Positions 6,379 to 15,588 of a stretch of 52,756 nt of DNA are shown here, one piece after another. Under the pieces are notes generated by a model, which made no database searches, was not told the origin of the DNA, and saw nothing but the letters and a program-made list of their open reading frames with translations. A program made the position numbers and the translations under genes. Each line of letters starts with the position of its first letter. Within the stretch, counting starts at the first letter, position 1. The DNA is from Terriglobia bacterium (GTDB taxonomy: Bacteria > Acidobacteriota > Terriglobia > Bryobacterales > Bryobacteraceae), in contig JAIQEX010000032.1 in the NCBI GenBank assembly GCA_020073615.1, positions 1 through 52,756 of the forward strand, written 5' to 3'.

Positions 6379-8340
6379 ATGAAAGCTCTCGCACTTCTTT
6401 GCCTGCTCGCCCCCGCCTGGGGGCAATCCGATATTCCCTCCGGCGGCAACACCCCGGAAGTCTCCACCTACAAGGGCACCGGACTGCTCTCGCATTTTGC
6501 CTGGCGGTACCTGCCGCGCGAGGTTGGCCACCCGGTCTTCTATAACTCCAACCGGCTGGAATCCCTCATGCGGGCGGGCAATATCTACCTGTCGTTGCAG
6601 GATGCCATCGCGCTGGCCCTGGAAAACAACCTGGATATCGAAGTGGCGCGCTATGGGCGTCCGGAGGCGGAATCCGACGTTTTGCGCGCCAGCGCCGGAC
6701 AGTTGCTGACTTTCCGCAGCAACCCCGCGCGCGCCGGCTTCAATTCCGCCTCGAGCGGCGTGCTGGCCGGCCTCAGCGGCGTGGGCTTCTCCACGTCGTC
6801 GGGCGGCGGCAACACCGGCATCCTCGGCGGCTTTACCATTCAGGGCGCCGGCAGCGGCATTCCCAACCTGGAGCCGTTTGCCTTCGTCGGCTGGCAGGCC
6901 ACCCACAATACCCGCATTCTCACCAGCGACACCGCCACCGGCACCAATTACATCGTCAGCAGCGCCCATACCCTCAACTACGGCATCCAGAAGCAGTTCA
7001 TCACGGGAACCTCGCTCACCATGGACATGTTTCAACAGAGCGTGGCGCAAAACTCGCCGGGCAACGTCTACAATCCCAGCCTCTCGGGCAACCTGCAGTT
7101 CAGCGTCACGCAACAGCTCCTGCAAGGCTTCGGCGTGGCCACCAACAAGCGCGTGATGGTGCAGGCCCGGAACAACGTCAGGGTGGCCGATCTCAACTTC
7201 AAGGAACAGGTGATCGCCACGGTCAAGAACGTCGTCGACCTCTATTGGGACCTGGTCTCGCTGGCCGACAATCTGAAGTTCAAGGAGAAGTCCCTCGAGA
7301 TCACGCAGAAGCTGTACGAGGATAACCGCAAGCGCGCCGCCATCGGTGCCGTGGCCCCCATCGATATCATCCAAGCCGAGGCCGGCGTCCAGACCGCCGA
7401 GTTGGACTTGCACCAGGCGCGCACCCAGTTGACCGAACAGGAGCTGATCGTCAAAAGCGCGCTCACGCGCAGCGGAGTCGACAACATCACCCTCATGGAA
7501 GCCCACATCATTCCCACCGACACCATCCAGGTGCCGCCGGCCGAGGCCATCCAGCCCATTCAGGACCTGGTGGCGCAAGCGCTCGCCGACCGTCCCGAGC
7601 TGCTGGAAACGTCCATCAACATGGAGAACAGCCGCCTCCTCCTGAAGGGCGTGAAGAATGCCATGCGGCCGGGCCTCAGCGTGAGCCTCGATCTGGAGAA
7701 CAACGGCTTGGCGGGGGCGGCCAACACCATTCCCATTCCCGTCCTGCCGGATGGCACGCCGCTGCTCGCCCGCGGCTCCCCCAATCCCACCTTCCTCGGC
7801 AGTTGGGGCTCGGTTTTCGGCCAGGTGCTGGCCCGCCATTTCCCCACCTACTCGCTCGGCTTCAGCCTCAATGTGCCCTTGAGCAATACCACCGCGCGCG
7901 CCGACATGGTGAAGGCGCAGTTGGATCTGCGTAAAGCCGAGATCGACCAGAAGCAGAACGAGAACCGCGTCCGCCTGGATGTGGTGACCGCCCGCATGGT
8001 GCTCGAGCAGGCGCGTTCTTCGTATGAAACCGCGGTCAAGGCGCGCAAGCTGCAGGAGCAGACCTTTGCCGGAACGCAGCGAAAATACGAGCTGGGCAAA
8101 GCCAATTTCACCGACGTGGAGCTGATCCAGCGCGATGTGGTTACCGCCCAGCAGACCGAAGTGACGGCCTTGAATTCCCTGGTGAAGGCGCGCAACACCC
8201 TGGACCTGGTGCTCGGCAGGATTCTGGACGTCAACAGTGTGGACCTGGACGAAGCGTACAAAGGCAAGGTAAAGCGGCCTTCGAACATCCCGCTGGTGGA
8301 CCCCTCCACCAAGCCGGCGGCCTCCGCGCCGGCGCATTAG
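6379..8340 (+). CDS. TolC-family outer-membrane efflux protein
   Basis: The 653-residue product starts with a signal peptide (MKALALLCLLAPAWGQ). It then has two TolC-type repeats: LSLQDAIALALENNLDIEVARY near residues 72-93, and a second beta-barrel/coiled-coil half around DMVKAQLDLRKAEI and QQTEVTALNSLVKARNTLDLVLG. Such proteins form the trimeric outer-membrane duct of efflux or type I export pumps. It is longer than E. coli TolC because of Gly/Ser-rich insertions near residues 115-160. I chose ATG 6379 because AGAGAGGA precedes it; the frame is open 96 bases further upstream. No membrane-fusion or inner-membrane pump gene is adjacent, so its partner is encoded elsewhere. Confidence 0.88.
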   Translation: MKALALLCLLAPAWGQSDIPSGGNTPEVSTYKGTGLLSHFAWRYLPREVGHPVFYNSNRLESLMRAGNIYLSLQDAIALALENNLDIEVARYGRPEAESDVLRASAGQLLTFRSNPARAGFNSASSGVLAGLSGVGFSTSSGGGNTGILGGFTIQGAGSGIPNLEPFAFVGWQATHNTRILTSDTATGTNYIVSSAHTLNYGIQKQFITGTSLTMDMFQQSVAQNSPGNVYNPSLSGNLQFSVTQQLLQGFGVATNKRVMVQARNNVRVADLNFKEQVIATVKNVVDLYWDLVSLADNLKFKEKSLEITQKLYEDNRKRAAIGAVAPIDIIQAEAGVQTAELDLHQARTQLTEQELIVKSALTRSGVDNITLMEAHIIPTDTIQVPPAEAIQPIQDLVAQALADRPELLETSINMENSRLLLKGVKNAMRPGLSVSLDLENNGLAGAANTIPIPVLPDGTPLLARGSPNPTFLGSWGSVFGQVLARHFPTYSLGFSLNVPLSNTTARADMVKAQLDLRKAEIDQKQNENRVRLDVVTARMVLEQARSSYETAVKARKLQEQTFAGTQRKYELGKANFTDVELIQRDVVTAQQTEVTALNSLVKARNTLDLVLGRILDVNSVDLDEAYKGKVKRPSNIPLVDPSTKPAASAPAH

Positions 8341-8472
8341 GCAGGCGGCGCCATGTTACTCGCCATCACAGTGTCCGCGGCACGCCACTAACTTTTCCTG
8401 CGCGCGCATTGCAAACGAAGCATTTCCGCAATGGCGCGATAGCTGCATGCCACTGAGCGGCAGGTGAACGAT

Positions 8473-9267
8473 ATGATTGGTTCGCCGAAGCGTTCCGCTC
8501 TCTTGTCCGGGCTGTTACATGCCGCCGCGATCGTGCTGGTCCTGGGCGTCACCGGCGTCAGGCACCCACCGGCGGCGGTGTCGCGTTTCATTCTGGTGAC
8601 GCCGGCCGATATCGGCGCGTACCGGCCGGTGGTGCCGCGCAAAATGGAAGGCGGTGGAGGCGGCGGCACCCGCTCGCCCTTGCCGGCCAGCATCGGGCGG
8701 CTGCCGAAATTCAGCACGCACCAGTACACGCCGCCGGTCGCCGTCATCGAGAATTTCAACCCGCAACTGCCCATGGCGCCCACGTTGATCGGCGATCCGC
8801 GCATCGAGCTTCCCACGCTCGACCTGCCGCAATACGGCGCTCCCAACGGAGTGGCCGGACCCGCCTCGGGCGGCCCTGGAGCGCATGGGGGAATTGGAGG
8901 CGGCGACGGCACAGGCGTCGGCAACAGCAAAGGTCCCGGCTATGGCGACGGGCCCGGCGGCGGCGGCGTCACCAGCGGAGACGCGCGATTCCAGGGCACG
9001 ATTACACAGCCGGTCCTGTTGTGGAAGATCGAGCCGGAATATACCGAAGAGGCCCGCCGCGCCAAGATCCAGGGCACCGTGCTCCTCTATGTGGAAGTGG
9101 ACGCGCGCGGCCAGCCGCAAAACATCCAGGTGCACCAGAGCCTGGGGCTCGGCCTCGACGAGCGCGCCATCGAAGCCGTGCGCCGCTGGAAGTTCCGCGC
9201 CGGCACGCGCAACGGCAAGCCGTACCTCACCACGGCGGTCGTGGAAGTGAATTTCCGCTTGCTGTGA
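8473..9267 (+). CDS. TonB-family energy transducer
   Basis: The 264-residue protein has one N-terminal membrane anchor (LLSGLLHAAAIVLVLGV) and a long Gly/Pro-rich periplasmic linker. It ends in a TonB C-terminal domain from about residue 180: IEPEYTEEARRAKIQGTVLLYVEVD, then IEAVRRWKFRAGTRNGKP, then VEVNFRL. It would pass proton-motive energy from ExbB/ExbD to outer-membrane receptors or act in a related secretion role. No exbBD lies nearby, as is common for the extra TonB copies of Acidobacteriota. I chose the ATG because AGGTGA lies six bases upstream; a GTG nine bases earlier is in frame and overlaps that site. Confidence 0.85.
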   Translation: MIGSPKRSALLSGLLHAAAIVLVLGVTGVRHPPAAVSRFILVTPADIGAYRPVVPRKMEGGGGGGTRSPLPASIGRLPKFSTHQYTPPVAVIENFNPQLPMAPTLIGDPRIELPTLDLPQYGAPNGVAGPASGGPGAHGGIGGGDGTGVGNSKGPGYGDGPGGGGVTSGDARFQGTITQPVLLWKIEPEYTEEARRAKIQGTVLLYVEVDARGQPQNIQVHQSLGLGLDERAIEAVRRWKFRAGTRNGKPYLTTAVVEVNFRLL

Positions 9268-9319
9268 AGGGCGGCACGTTCTTGACTTCAGTGCCGGATT
9301 AGTGTGATTATCCGGCCTG

Positions 9320-11707
9320 ATGTCACGCCATTTTGACCTGTTTTTCTGCGTGAGCGCGGCGCTGGTGGCGGGTACGCTTGCGGCCCAGCAGCCGGGCGGC
9401 GAAAAGCGCGCGCTCACCGCCGCCGATTACGCGCGCGCCGAGAAGTTCCTGGGCTACAACACCACGCCGCTGGTATACTGTACCGGCGTGCGCCCCACCT
9501 GGCTCGCCGACGAGCGCTTCTGGTATCGCATCGCCACCGAGGCGGGAAACGAGTACGTGCTGGCCGATCCCGCAAGCGGCACCCGCCAGCCGGCCTTCGA
9601 TCACGCCCGGCTGGCCGCGGCTCTCTCCGCCGCTGCGGGCACCACCTTTGAAGCGTCGCGCCTCGCGCTCACCGATCTCGAATTCGCGGGGGACTCGCGG
9701 ACGGTCGCCTTCACGGCCGGCGGCAAGCGCTGGCAGTGCGATACCGCGGGCGCTCGCTGCGCTCCCGGCCCCCCTCACGAAGCGGCGCCGGCCGCGGGGC
9801 GCGCCGGCCGCGGCGGCGCCGGCGCGCGCAACGAGGCGCTGTCGCCCGATAAGAAGCGCGCCGCCTTCATCCGCGATTTCAACTTGTGGGTGCGCGAGGT
9901 GTCCACCGGCAAGGAGACGCAGCTCACCACCGACGGCGTGAAGGACTTCGGCTATGCCACCGACAATGCCGGCTGGGCCTCCAGCGACCGGCCCGTGCTC
10001 CTCTGGTCCCCGGACTCGAAGAAGATCGCCACGTTTCAACAGGACGAGCGCGGCGTGGGCGAGATGTACCTCGTGGACACGCGCGTCGGCCATCCCAACC
10101 TGCGCGCCTGGAAGTACCCGCTGCCCGGCGACGAGGTGGTCACCACCATCCAGCGGGTGATTATCGAGGTGGACGGCCCGCGCGTCATCCGCCTGCAGAT
10201 GCCCGCCGACCAGCACCGCTCCACGCTGTGCGACAACCTGGCCTGCCGGGGCGGCGAGTGGGCCGATGTCCAATGGAGCGCCGACGGCACGCATCTCGCC
10301 TTCGTCTCCACCTCGCGCGACCACAAGCGCGAACAGCTTCGCGTGGCCGATGCCGGCACGGGCAAGGTCCGCGATGTCCTCGAGGAGACCGCGCCGACAT
10401 TCTTCGAATCCGGCAACGGCCGCGTCAACTGGTACTACCTTCCCGCATCGAACGAAGCGATCTGGTTCTCCGAGCGTGATAACTGGGGCCATCTCTATCT
10501 CTACGATCTCGAGACCGGGCGCCTCAAGAACCGCATCACCTCCGGCGAGGGAAATGTGACCCAGTTGCTGCGCGTCGATGAGAAGAGCCGTACGCTGTAC
10601 TTTCTCGGCGTGGGCCGCGAGAGAGGCCGCGACCCGTACTTCGTTCACCTGTACCGTGTGGGCTTCGACGGAAAGCACCTCGCGCTGCTGACCCCGGAGG
10701 ATGCCACGCACGACGTTGCGCTGGCGCCTTCCGGGCGCTTCTTTGTGGACAGCTATTCGCGGCCCGACGTGCCTCCGGTGGCCGTGCTGCGCGACGACGA
10801 AGGAAAGCTGCTGGCCACGCTGGAAAAGGCCGACATCTCCCGCCTGCTGGCGGCGGGGTGGAAGCCGCCCCTGCCTTTTACCGTCAAGGCGCGCGACGGC
10901 ACGACCGATCTTTACGGCTTGATGTACCCGCCAACGAACCTGGATCGCGCGCGGAAGTACCCCATCGTCAACCATATTTATCCCGGCCCGCAGACCGGGA
11001 GCGTGGGCGGACGGGCCTTCTCGGCGGCGCGCACCGATTGCCAGGCGCTCGCCGAGCTGGGCTTCGTGGTCATCGAGCTCGATGGCATGGGGACGCCGTG
11101 GCGCTCCAAGAAATTCCACGAGGCCTACTACGGCAACATGGGCGACAACACGCTGCCCGACCAGGTGACCGGCATGAAGCAGCTCGCCCAGCGCTACTCC
11201 TGGATCGACATCGACCACGCCGGCATCTACGGCCACTCCGGGGGCGGCGATGCCGCGGCCGGCGCCATGTTCCACTACCCCGATTTTTTCAAGGTGGGCA
11301 TCTCCGAATCGGGCAATCACGACAACCGCGAATACGAAGACGATTGGGGCGAAAAATGGCAGGGGCTGCTGCAGAAGAAGCCCGATGGCACAACCAACTA
11401 CGACGGCCAAGCCAACCAGAATTTCGCCAGGAATTTGAAAGGCCACCTGCTGCTGGCGCACGGCACCATGGACAACAACGTGCCGCCCTACAACACGCTG
11501 CTGGTGGTGAGCGAACTGGTCAAGGCCAACAAGGATTTCGACCTGATCCTGTTCCCCAACCGCGGCCACGGCTACGGCCCCGACGCGAACTATATGACTC
11601 GCCGCCGCTGGGACTATTTCGTCCGCTACCTGCTGGGCGCTGAGCCGCCGGCGGGGTATGCGCTGCACGCGCCGGCGGTGGTGCCCGTAACCGAGTCGCG
11701 GCCGTAA
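9320..11707 (+). CDS. secreted S9 family (DPP-IV-like) serine peptidase
   Basis: The 795-residue protein starts with a signal peptide (FFCVSAALVAGTLAAQQ). A beta-propeller domain covers about residues 60-500, with WSPDSKKIATFQQDERG and DVQWSADGTHLAFVSTSRD. An alpha/beta hydrolase domain follows. The catalytic triad is visible: S640 in GHSGGG, D718 in GTMDNNVPP and H750 in NRGHGYG. Dipeptidyl peptidase IV relatives cut dipeptides, often after proline, from peptides in the periplasm. Most family members have GxSYGG around the serine, so GHSGGG is a minor variant. An Ala/Gly/Arg-rich insertion lies near residue 160. It stands alone downstream of the TonB gene. Confidence 0.9.
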   Translation: MSRHFDLFFCVSAALVAGTLAAQQPGGEKRALTAADYARAEKFLGYNTTPLVYCTGVRPTWLADERFWYRIATEAGNEYVLADPASGTRQPAFDHARLAAALSAAAGTTFEASRLALTDLEFAGDSRTVAFTAGGKRWQCDTAGARCAPGPPHEAAPAAGRAGRGGAGARNEALSPDKKRAAFIRDFNLWVREVSTGKETQLTTDGVKDFGYATDNAGWASSDRPVLLWSPDSKKIATFQQDERGVGEMYLVDTRVGHPNLRAWKYPLPGDEVVTTIQRVIIEVDGPRVIRLQMPADQHRSTLCDNLACRGGEWADVQWSADGTHLAFVSTSRDHKREQLRVADAGTGKVRDVLEETAPTFFESGNGRVNWYYLPASNEAIWFSERDNWGHLYLYDLETGRLKNRITSGEGNVTQLLRVDEKSRTLYFLGVGRERGRDPYFVHLYRVGFDGKHLALLTPEDATHDVALAPSGRFFVDSYSRPDVPPVAVLRDDEGKLLATLEKADISRLLAAGWKPPLPFTVKARDGTTDLYGLMYPPTNLDRARKYPIVNHIYPGPQTGSVGGRAFSAARTDCQALAELGFVVIELDGMGTPWRSKKFHEAYYGNMGDNTLPDQVTGMKQLAQRYSWIDIDHAGIYGHSGGGDAAAGAMFHYPDFFKVGISESGNHDNREYEDDWGEKWQGLLQKKPDGTTNYDGQANQNFARNLKGHLLLAHGTMDNNVPPYNTLLVVSELVKANKDFDLILFPNRGHGYGPDANYMTRRRWDYFVRYLLGAEPPAGYALHAPAVVPVTESRP

Positions 11708-11758
11708 GGAAGCCGTCCTTGCGGCTTACCATTGAAGTCGGAGCAGGAAGGACATCTT

Positions 11759-12178
11759 ATGGGTGACGAGCCGCCGCGCACCGGCAATCTGAAAACGTCG
11801 ATAGCCCCCATGCTTTCGGTGCGCAACGGGGCGCGGGCGGTCGAATTCTACAAGGCGGCGTTCGGGGCCGGCGAATTGTCTCGCATCGACAGCGAGAGCG
11901 GAGCGGTGGTTGCCCGGCTCTCCGTGGCGAGCGCCGAATTCTGGGTGGCCGACGAGTCTCCCGAGCACTTGAATTTCAGCCCCGAGTCACTGGGTGGCGG
12001 GACGGTCCGGATGGTGATGATCGTGAACGATCCGGATGCCGCCTTCGCACGCGCCGTCAGTGCGGGCGCCGCCGTCGTTCATCCCGTCGACAACCAGTAC
12101 GGGTGGCGGTTAGGACGCATTGCCGATCCGTTCGGACACCATTGGGAAATCGGCAAGCCGCTGGCGGACGGCGCCTAG
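11759..12178 (+). CDS. VOC/glyoxalase-fold (PhnB-like) protein
   Basis: The 139-residue protein has the vicinal-oxygen-chelate layout. It starts with SIAPMLSVRNGARAVEFYKAAFGAGE, typical of the PhnB/glyoxalase branch, has AEFWVADESPEH in the middle, and ends with DPFGHHWEIG. Family members bind a metal and act as lyases, isomerases or antibiotic-binding proteins, and the sequence does not fix the substrate. I chose ATG 11759 because GGAAGGA precedes it; a TTG 27 bases upstream is in frame but less likely. A weak hairpin (AAGCCG/CGGCTT at 11710-11727) separates it from the peptidase gene. Confidence 0.8.
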   Translation: MGDEPPRTGNLKTSIAPMLSVRNGARAVEFYKAAFGAGELSRIDSESGAVVARLSVASAEFWVADESPEHLNFSPESLGGGTVRMVMIVNDPDAAFARAVSAGAAVVHPVDNQYGWRLGRIADPFGHHWEIGKPLADGA

Positions 12179-12227
12179 CCCGCCGCCAGCCCGCACCCGA
12201 TAACGGGACTTGATGACTGCCCCCGGT

Positions 12228-13136
12228 TCACTTTGCCGGCGCGACAATGGTGGCCCGAATGCGGTCGGTAAGCTGCTGGCGTAGGTCCTGTGGCATCTTC
12301 CATTTGATGTGGCTCAGGTGGTTCGTGTCGAAATGTAGAAGATCGAAATCGGTGTCCCGACAACAGTTGATGACATCCCGGCCGAGCGCACGGGCGAACC
12401 CGGCTTCGTAATAGACGCCGTTTCGGTGACCCGTGAAATCCGCGATGACGAACTGTGCCTGGCGGATCTCGCTCAACAAGCGGTCGCAGATGTCGTCGTT
12501 GTGGTGTAGTTCCTTCATGCGGATCGCCAGCAGCCCGCAATCCTGTTCGACGGCTGGCTTGATGCCCAGGAGATATGCTTCGTCCAGCTGCTCCGCGAAG
12601 GACATCGCCACGAAGCATCTCCCTGGAGTGCCGGCCGTGCCGGTGAGCGGCTCCACGGCGTCCCAGCCCTTGACCGTGAGCGTCAGCGCATCGTCGGACA
12701 TGCTCTCGAGGTATCCACTGTCTGTAGCGTGGCTGACCAGAAACCGGCACTCTTGTGGCGAGGCTGCGTCGAATGCCGGGTAATCGAAATCTTCCTGGAT
12801 CCGAAAGAACTCACCGGGGGATCGTGACTTCGCAGCCGAATAGCGCAGGACCTTCAGGACCTTCTGCCGAACCGGGGTATTCTTGTGTGCCGCCGCCACC
12901 TGGTCCCAGTTGTCCGTGCGTAACAGGAGCGTAGAATGGCTTTCGGCAGCCTGCCGGGTCGCAGCGGAGATCGCCGCAAGCGTGGTCTCGTCGGCGGAAC
13001 GCGGATTGGAGGAACACTCCATGGTGATCCGGTACTCGCCACAGCGGCGGCATCTAACGAAGTAGACCCTGGTGTCGAAATCCTGCGAAATGTCATCGGT
13101 TTCCAAGCCGCAAAGGAAACAAGCGGTTCCCGTCAT
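12228..13136 (-). CDS. zinc-ribbon plus nucleoside deoxyribosyltransferase-like protein
   Basis: The 302-residue protein has an N-terminal zinc ribbon (C6-x2-C9 and C29-x2-C32). A helical middle part contains a winged-helix-like stretch (VRQKVLKVLRYSA). A C-terminal domain from about residue 168 resembles the nucleoside 2-deoxyribosyltransferase/TIR-like Rossmann fold. It reads CFVAMSFAEQLDEAY, then DDICDRLLSEIRQAQFVIADFT, then GVYYEAGFARALGRDVI, with a candidate catalytic glutamate in YYEAG. Such domains act as sensors or NAD/nucleotide-cleaving effectors in prokaryotic conflict systems. It stands alone on the minus strand without an obvious partner. A housekeeping nucleoside role is unlikely given the zinc ribbon. 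The specific function is inference. Confidence 0.65.
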   Translation of the reverse strand: MTGTACFLCGLETDDISQDFDTRVYFVRCRRCGEYRITMECSSNPRSADETTLAAISAATRQAAESHSTLLLRTDNWDQVAAAHKNTPVRQKVLKVLRYSAAKSRSPGEFFRIQEDFDYPAFDAASPQECRFLVSHATDSGYLESMSDDALTLTVKGWDAVEPLTGTAGTPGRCFVAMSFAEQLDEAYLLGIKPAVEQDCGLLAIRMKELHHNDDICDRLLSEIRQAQFVIADFTGHRNGVYYEAGFARALGRDVINCCRDTDFDLLHFDTNHLSHIKWKMPQDLRQQLTDRIRATIVAPAK

Positions 13137-13208
13137 ACTGCCTGAATTTTACCGCCCCGCGCGGACGGCATCTACCTTTGTCCACGCGCAGGGGCACAGC
13201 TGTAACCC

Positions 13209-13221
13209 GGCCCTTCGGGCC
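13209..13221 (-). terminator. hairpin downstream of manC
   Basis: A short perfect stem, GGCCC-TTC-GGGCC, lies about 25 bases beyond the manC stop. It could end transcription of the lepB-manC unit. There is no T-tract, so the call is weak. Confidence 0.35.
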
Positions 13222-13246
13222 ATGAGGGCAGGCCAGGAGGCCTACC

Positions 13247-14323
13247 CTACAACAGGTCGTGCCGGTTGCGCTGCTCCAGCGCCTTCACAATCTCGCCCAC
13301 CTGCTGCGCGCGGCCGCGTCCGGCCACCAGCAGGGCGTCCGGCGTGTCCACCACGATCAGGTCCTTCACCCCCAGCAGGGCCACTACTTTGCCGCGGCGG
13401 GCGTCCACGAAATTGTTGTGCGCATCGAGCAGCACCGAGTCCTCGGCCGAGACGTTGCCATGGCTGTCGCGCGTGAGCAGCTCGTAGACCGCGTTCCAGC
13501 TCCCTACGTCGTTCCATCCGAAATCGGCGGCCGCGATGCCGCTCACGTTGGCCGCCTTTTCCATGACCGCGTAGTCGATGGAGATGTTGTCGCACAGCGG
13601 GAACGCCTGCTTCAGCTTGGCCATGAAGGGGCGCGCGCCGAAGCGGGGGAGGGAAGCCAGGATGGTGGCGGTGCGCGGCAGGTGGCGGCGCAGTTGGGCC
13701 AGCAATTCGTCGGCGCGCCAGAAAAACATGCCCGAGTTCCAGTAGAAATTGCCCGCCGCCACATACCGCTTCGCCTTGGGAAGGAGGGGCTTCTCATGGA
13801 AGGCGCGCACTACGAGCGGCTCCGCCCCGGCCGAAGCGCCGCGCGGAAATTCGATGTAGCCGTAGCCCGTTTCCGCCCACCGCGGCCGAATGCCCACCAC
13901 CATCAGTTTGCCCGCCGCGGCGCCCGCGAAGGCCGCCCGCAGCACGGCGCGATATCCCGCCGGGTCCCCGATCACGTGGTCGGAGGGAAATACCCCCATC
14001 ACCGCGTCGCGATCGATGCCGTGCAGGATGTGCGCCGCCAGGCCGATGGCCGGCGCCGTGTTGCGCTGCATCGGTTCGGCCAGTACCTGCTTGCGAGGGA
14101 TTTCCGGTAGCTGGCGCACGATGGCCTCGCGCAGGAATTCGTTGGTGAGCACCCACATACGCTCGGGCGCGATCACCGGCGCCAGACGCTCCACCGTGGC
14201 CTGGATCAGCGAGCGCTCCCCCACCACGTTCAGCACCTGCTTGGCCGAGCGCTTGCGGCTGCGCGGCCAGAAGCGCGTGCCGCGCCCTCCGGCCAGGATC
14301 AGACCGTAATGATGGCGATTCAT
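13247..14323 (-). CDS. manC: mannose-1-phosphate guanylyltransferase
   Basis: The enzyme makes GDP-mannose from mannose-1-phosphate and GTP for glycan synthesis. The 358-residue product is the short, monofunctional type without a phosphomannose isomerase domain. Signatures are GLILAGGRGTRFWPRSRK with the nucleotide-binding loop at residues 7-24, FPSDHVIGD at about residue 119, a FHEKP motif, and FYWNSGMFFWR. Its ATG overlaps the lepB stop codon (TAATG), so translation is coupled to signal peptidase. The frame is open far upstream through lepB, but only this start makes sense. A GC-rich hairpin follows the stop. Confidence 0.92.
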   Translation of the reverse strand: MNRHHYGLILAGGRGTRFWPRSRKRSAKQVLNVVGERSLIQATVERLAPVIAPERMWVLTNEFLREAIVRQLPEIPRKQVLAEPMQRNTAPAIGLAAHILHGIDRDAVMGVFPSDHVIGDPAGYRAVLRAAFAGAAAGKLMVVGIRPRWAETGYGYIEFPRGASAGAEPLVVRAFHEKPLLPKAKRYVAAGNFYWNSGMFFWRADELLAQLRRHLPRTATILASLPRFGARPFMAKLKQAFPLCDNISIDYAVMEKAANVSGIAAADFGWNDVGSWNAVYELLTRDSHGNVSAEDSVLLDAHNNFVDARRGKVVALLGVKDLIVVDTPDALLVAGRGRAQQVGEIVKALEQRNRHDLL

Positions 14324-15123
14324 TATTTCAGCGGGTATCCGCGGATGAGCCGCAGCGTCCGGCTCCAGCGCGTCTTGGTGGGGAAATGCTCCACCAGGTC
14401 GAGGATGTGTTTGACGCTGATCGAAGGATTGGAAAGGTCGTCGGTGGGCGCGTCGTACGACCAGTAGATGATGAGCGGCTTGCCGATAATGTTGTCGCGC
14501 GGCACGAAGCCCCAGTAACGGCTGTCGAGCGACAGATCGCGGTTGTCGCCCATGGCGAAATAGTGTCCGGGAGGGACTACCACTTCGCGGTTTTGCACGT
14601 GGTTCATGAGCATGTCCAGCGCCTGCTCGGGCACGCGCACGTTGGGATCGCTGGGGAAGTTGTCGCGGTACGGGTCGATGTAGTCGATCTTGTGATACAC
14701 GTAAGGCTCGTCGACGCGCTTCCCGTTGAGGATCAGTTGCTTGTTCTCCAGCCGGATGCGATCGCCGGGAAGGCCGATGCAGCGCTTCACGAACGTCTGC
14801 TGAATGTCCACCGGATAGCGGAAGACGATGATGTCGCCGCGCGCGACCTCGTGATACGGCACCAGGTATCGGGAAACCGGCCCGCCGGGCGCATAGGCGA
14901 GCTTGTCCACCAGCAGGTGGTCGCCCACCAGCAGCGTATCCTCCATGGAGCCGGTGGGGATCACGAACGCCTGCACCAGGGTGGTGGTGCCGAACAGCAG
15001 CAGGATGATGGTGACGGTCCACTCCGCGATGAAGCCACGCTGCGGCGCGGGCGGGGGCGGCGCGGGCACTTCCGGGCGCTCGTCGCGCTCATCGCCCGCA
15101 ATCAGTACGTCGTCTTGATCCAC
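14323..15123 (-). CDS. lepB: signal peptidase I
   Basis: LepB removes signal peptides from exported proteins at the outer face of the inner membrane. The 266-residue product has a Pro-rich cytoplasmic N-terminus and one membrane anchor (WTVTIILLLFGTTTLVQAFVI). The catalytic serine is S59 in PTGSMEDTL, and the general-base lysine is K113 in FVKRCIGLPGD. The conserved C-terminal box is GDNRDLSLDSRYWG. Only one transmembrane segment is seen, against two in E. coli. It is the first gene of a two-gene unit with manC. Confidence 0.95.
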   Translation of the reverse strand: MDQDDVLIAGDERDERPEVPAPPPPAPQRGFIAEWTVTIILLLFGTTTLVQAFVIPTGSMEDTLLVGDHLLVDKLAYAPGGPVSRYLVPYHEVARGDIIVFRYPVDIQQTFVKRCIGLPGDRIRLENKQLILNGKRVDEPYVYHKIDYIDPYRDNFPSDPNVRVPEQALDMLMNHVQNREVVVPPGHYFAMGDNRDLSLDSRYWGFVPRDNIIGKPLIIYWSYDAPTDDLSNPSISVKHILDLVEHFPTKTRWSRTLRLIRGYPLK

Positions 15124-15186
15124 AGACTCTCATTCTAGCTTGAATCCCTGCTATCCTGTTTTTGACTCCCGCGTCTGAGGTCAGCT

Positions 15187-15588
15187 TTGAGTACTTCCGC
15201 CGCCATTCCCGCACTGCCATCCGGCGCCGTAGCGCGCCGCCGCTCGGTAGCGCTGGTATTCTCGTGCACGATTCTGGGCGCCGCCGCGCAGCTCCTCATG
15301 AAAATCGGCATGGGACCGCATCACTTCGTCCCGACGCTGGCGGGGCTGGTCACTAATTATCCCCTGATCGGCGGATATTTCCTCTACGGAGTCAACACCC
15401 TGCTGCTGATTCTGGCCCTGCGCGAGGGCGAGTTGTCCATGCTCTATCCCATCATTGCTTTGACCTATGTCTGGGTGACGCTGCTCTCGTACACGCTGCT
15501 GGGGGAGCCTCCGAATTTCTTCAAGAATGTCGGCATCGCCACCATCGTGTGCGGGGTCGCCGTCCTCGGGGGAGGAAAGCGCAAGTGA
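15187..15588 (+). CDS. four-helix EamA/SMR-like membrane protein, first of pair
   Basis: The 133-residue protein has four hydrophobic segments. LREGELSMLYPIIALTYVWVTLLSY in the third/fourth region is characteristic of the EamA/SMR superfamily and close in style to ArnE/ArnF lipid-sugar flippase subunits. It overlaps the next gene by four bases (GTGA), and the two products are the same size and fold, as in heterodimeric SMR or ArnE/F pairs. It may move an undecaprenyl-linked sugar or a small amphiphile; the substrate is not visible. The start is a TTG at 15187 with only a weak upstream site. The gene diverges from lepB. Confidence 0.75.
   Translation: MSTSAAIPALPSGAVARRRSVALVFSCTILGAAAQLLMKIGMGPHHFVPTLAGLVTNYPLIGGYFLYGVNTLLLILALREGELSMLYPIIALTYVWVTLLSYTLLGEPPNFFKNVGIATIVCGVAVLGGGKRK

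Noticed and set aside
5319-6545. 408-codon plus-strand frame across the HAD gene
   Set aside because: It is antisense to a well-supported HAD gene and shows only codon-bias shadow composition.
9323-11668. 781-codon minus-strand frame opposite the S9 peptidase
   Set aside because: It mirrors the peptidase exactly and is His/Arg/Ala/Gly-rich, typical of antisense frames in GC-rich genes.
11710-11727. AAGCCG/CGGCTT hairpin after the S9 gene as a terminator
   Set aside because: Only a 6-bp stem and no T-tract, so too weak to call as a feature.
14386-15138. Plus-strand frame opposite lepB
   Set aside because: Antisense shadow of a gene whose active-site residues are all present.
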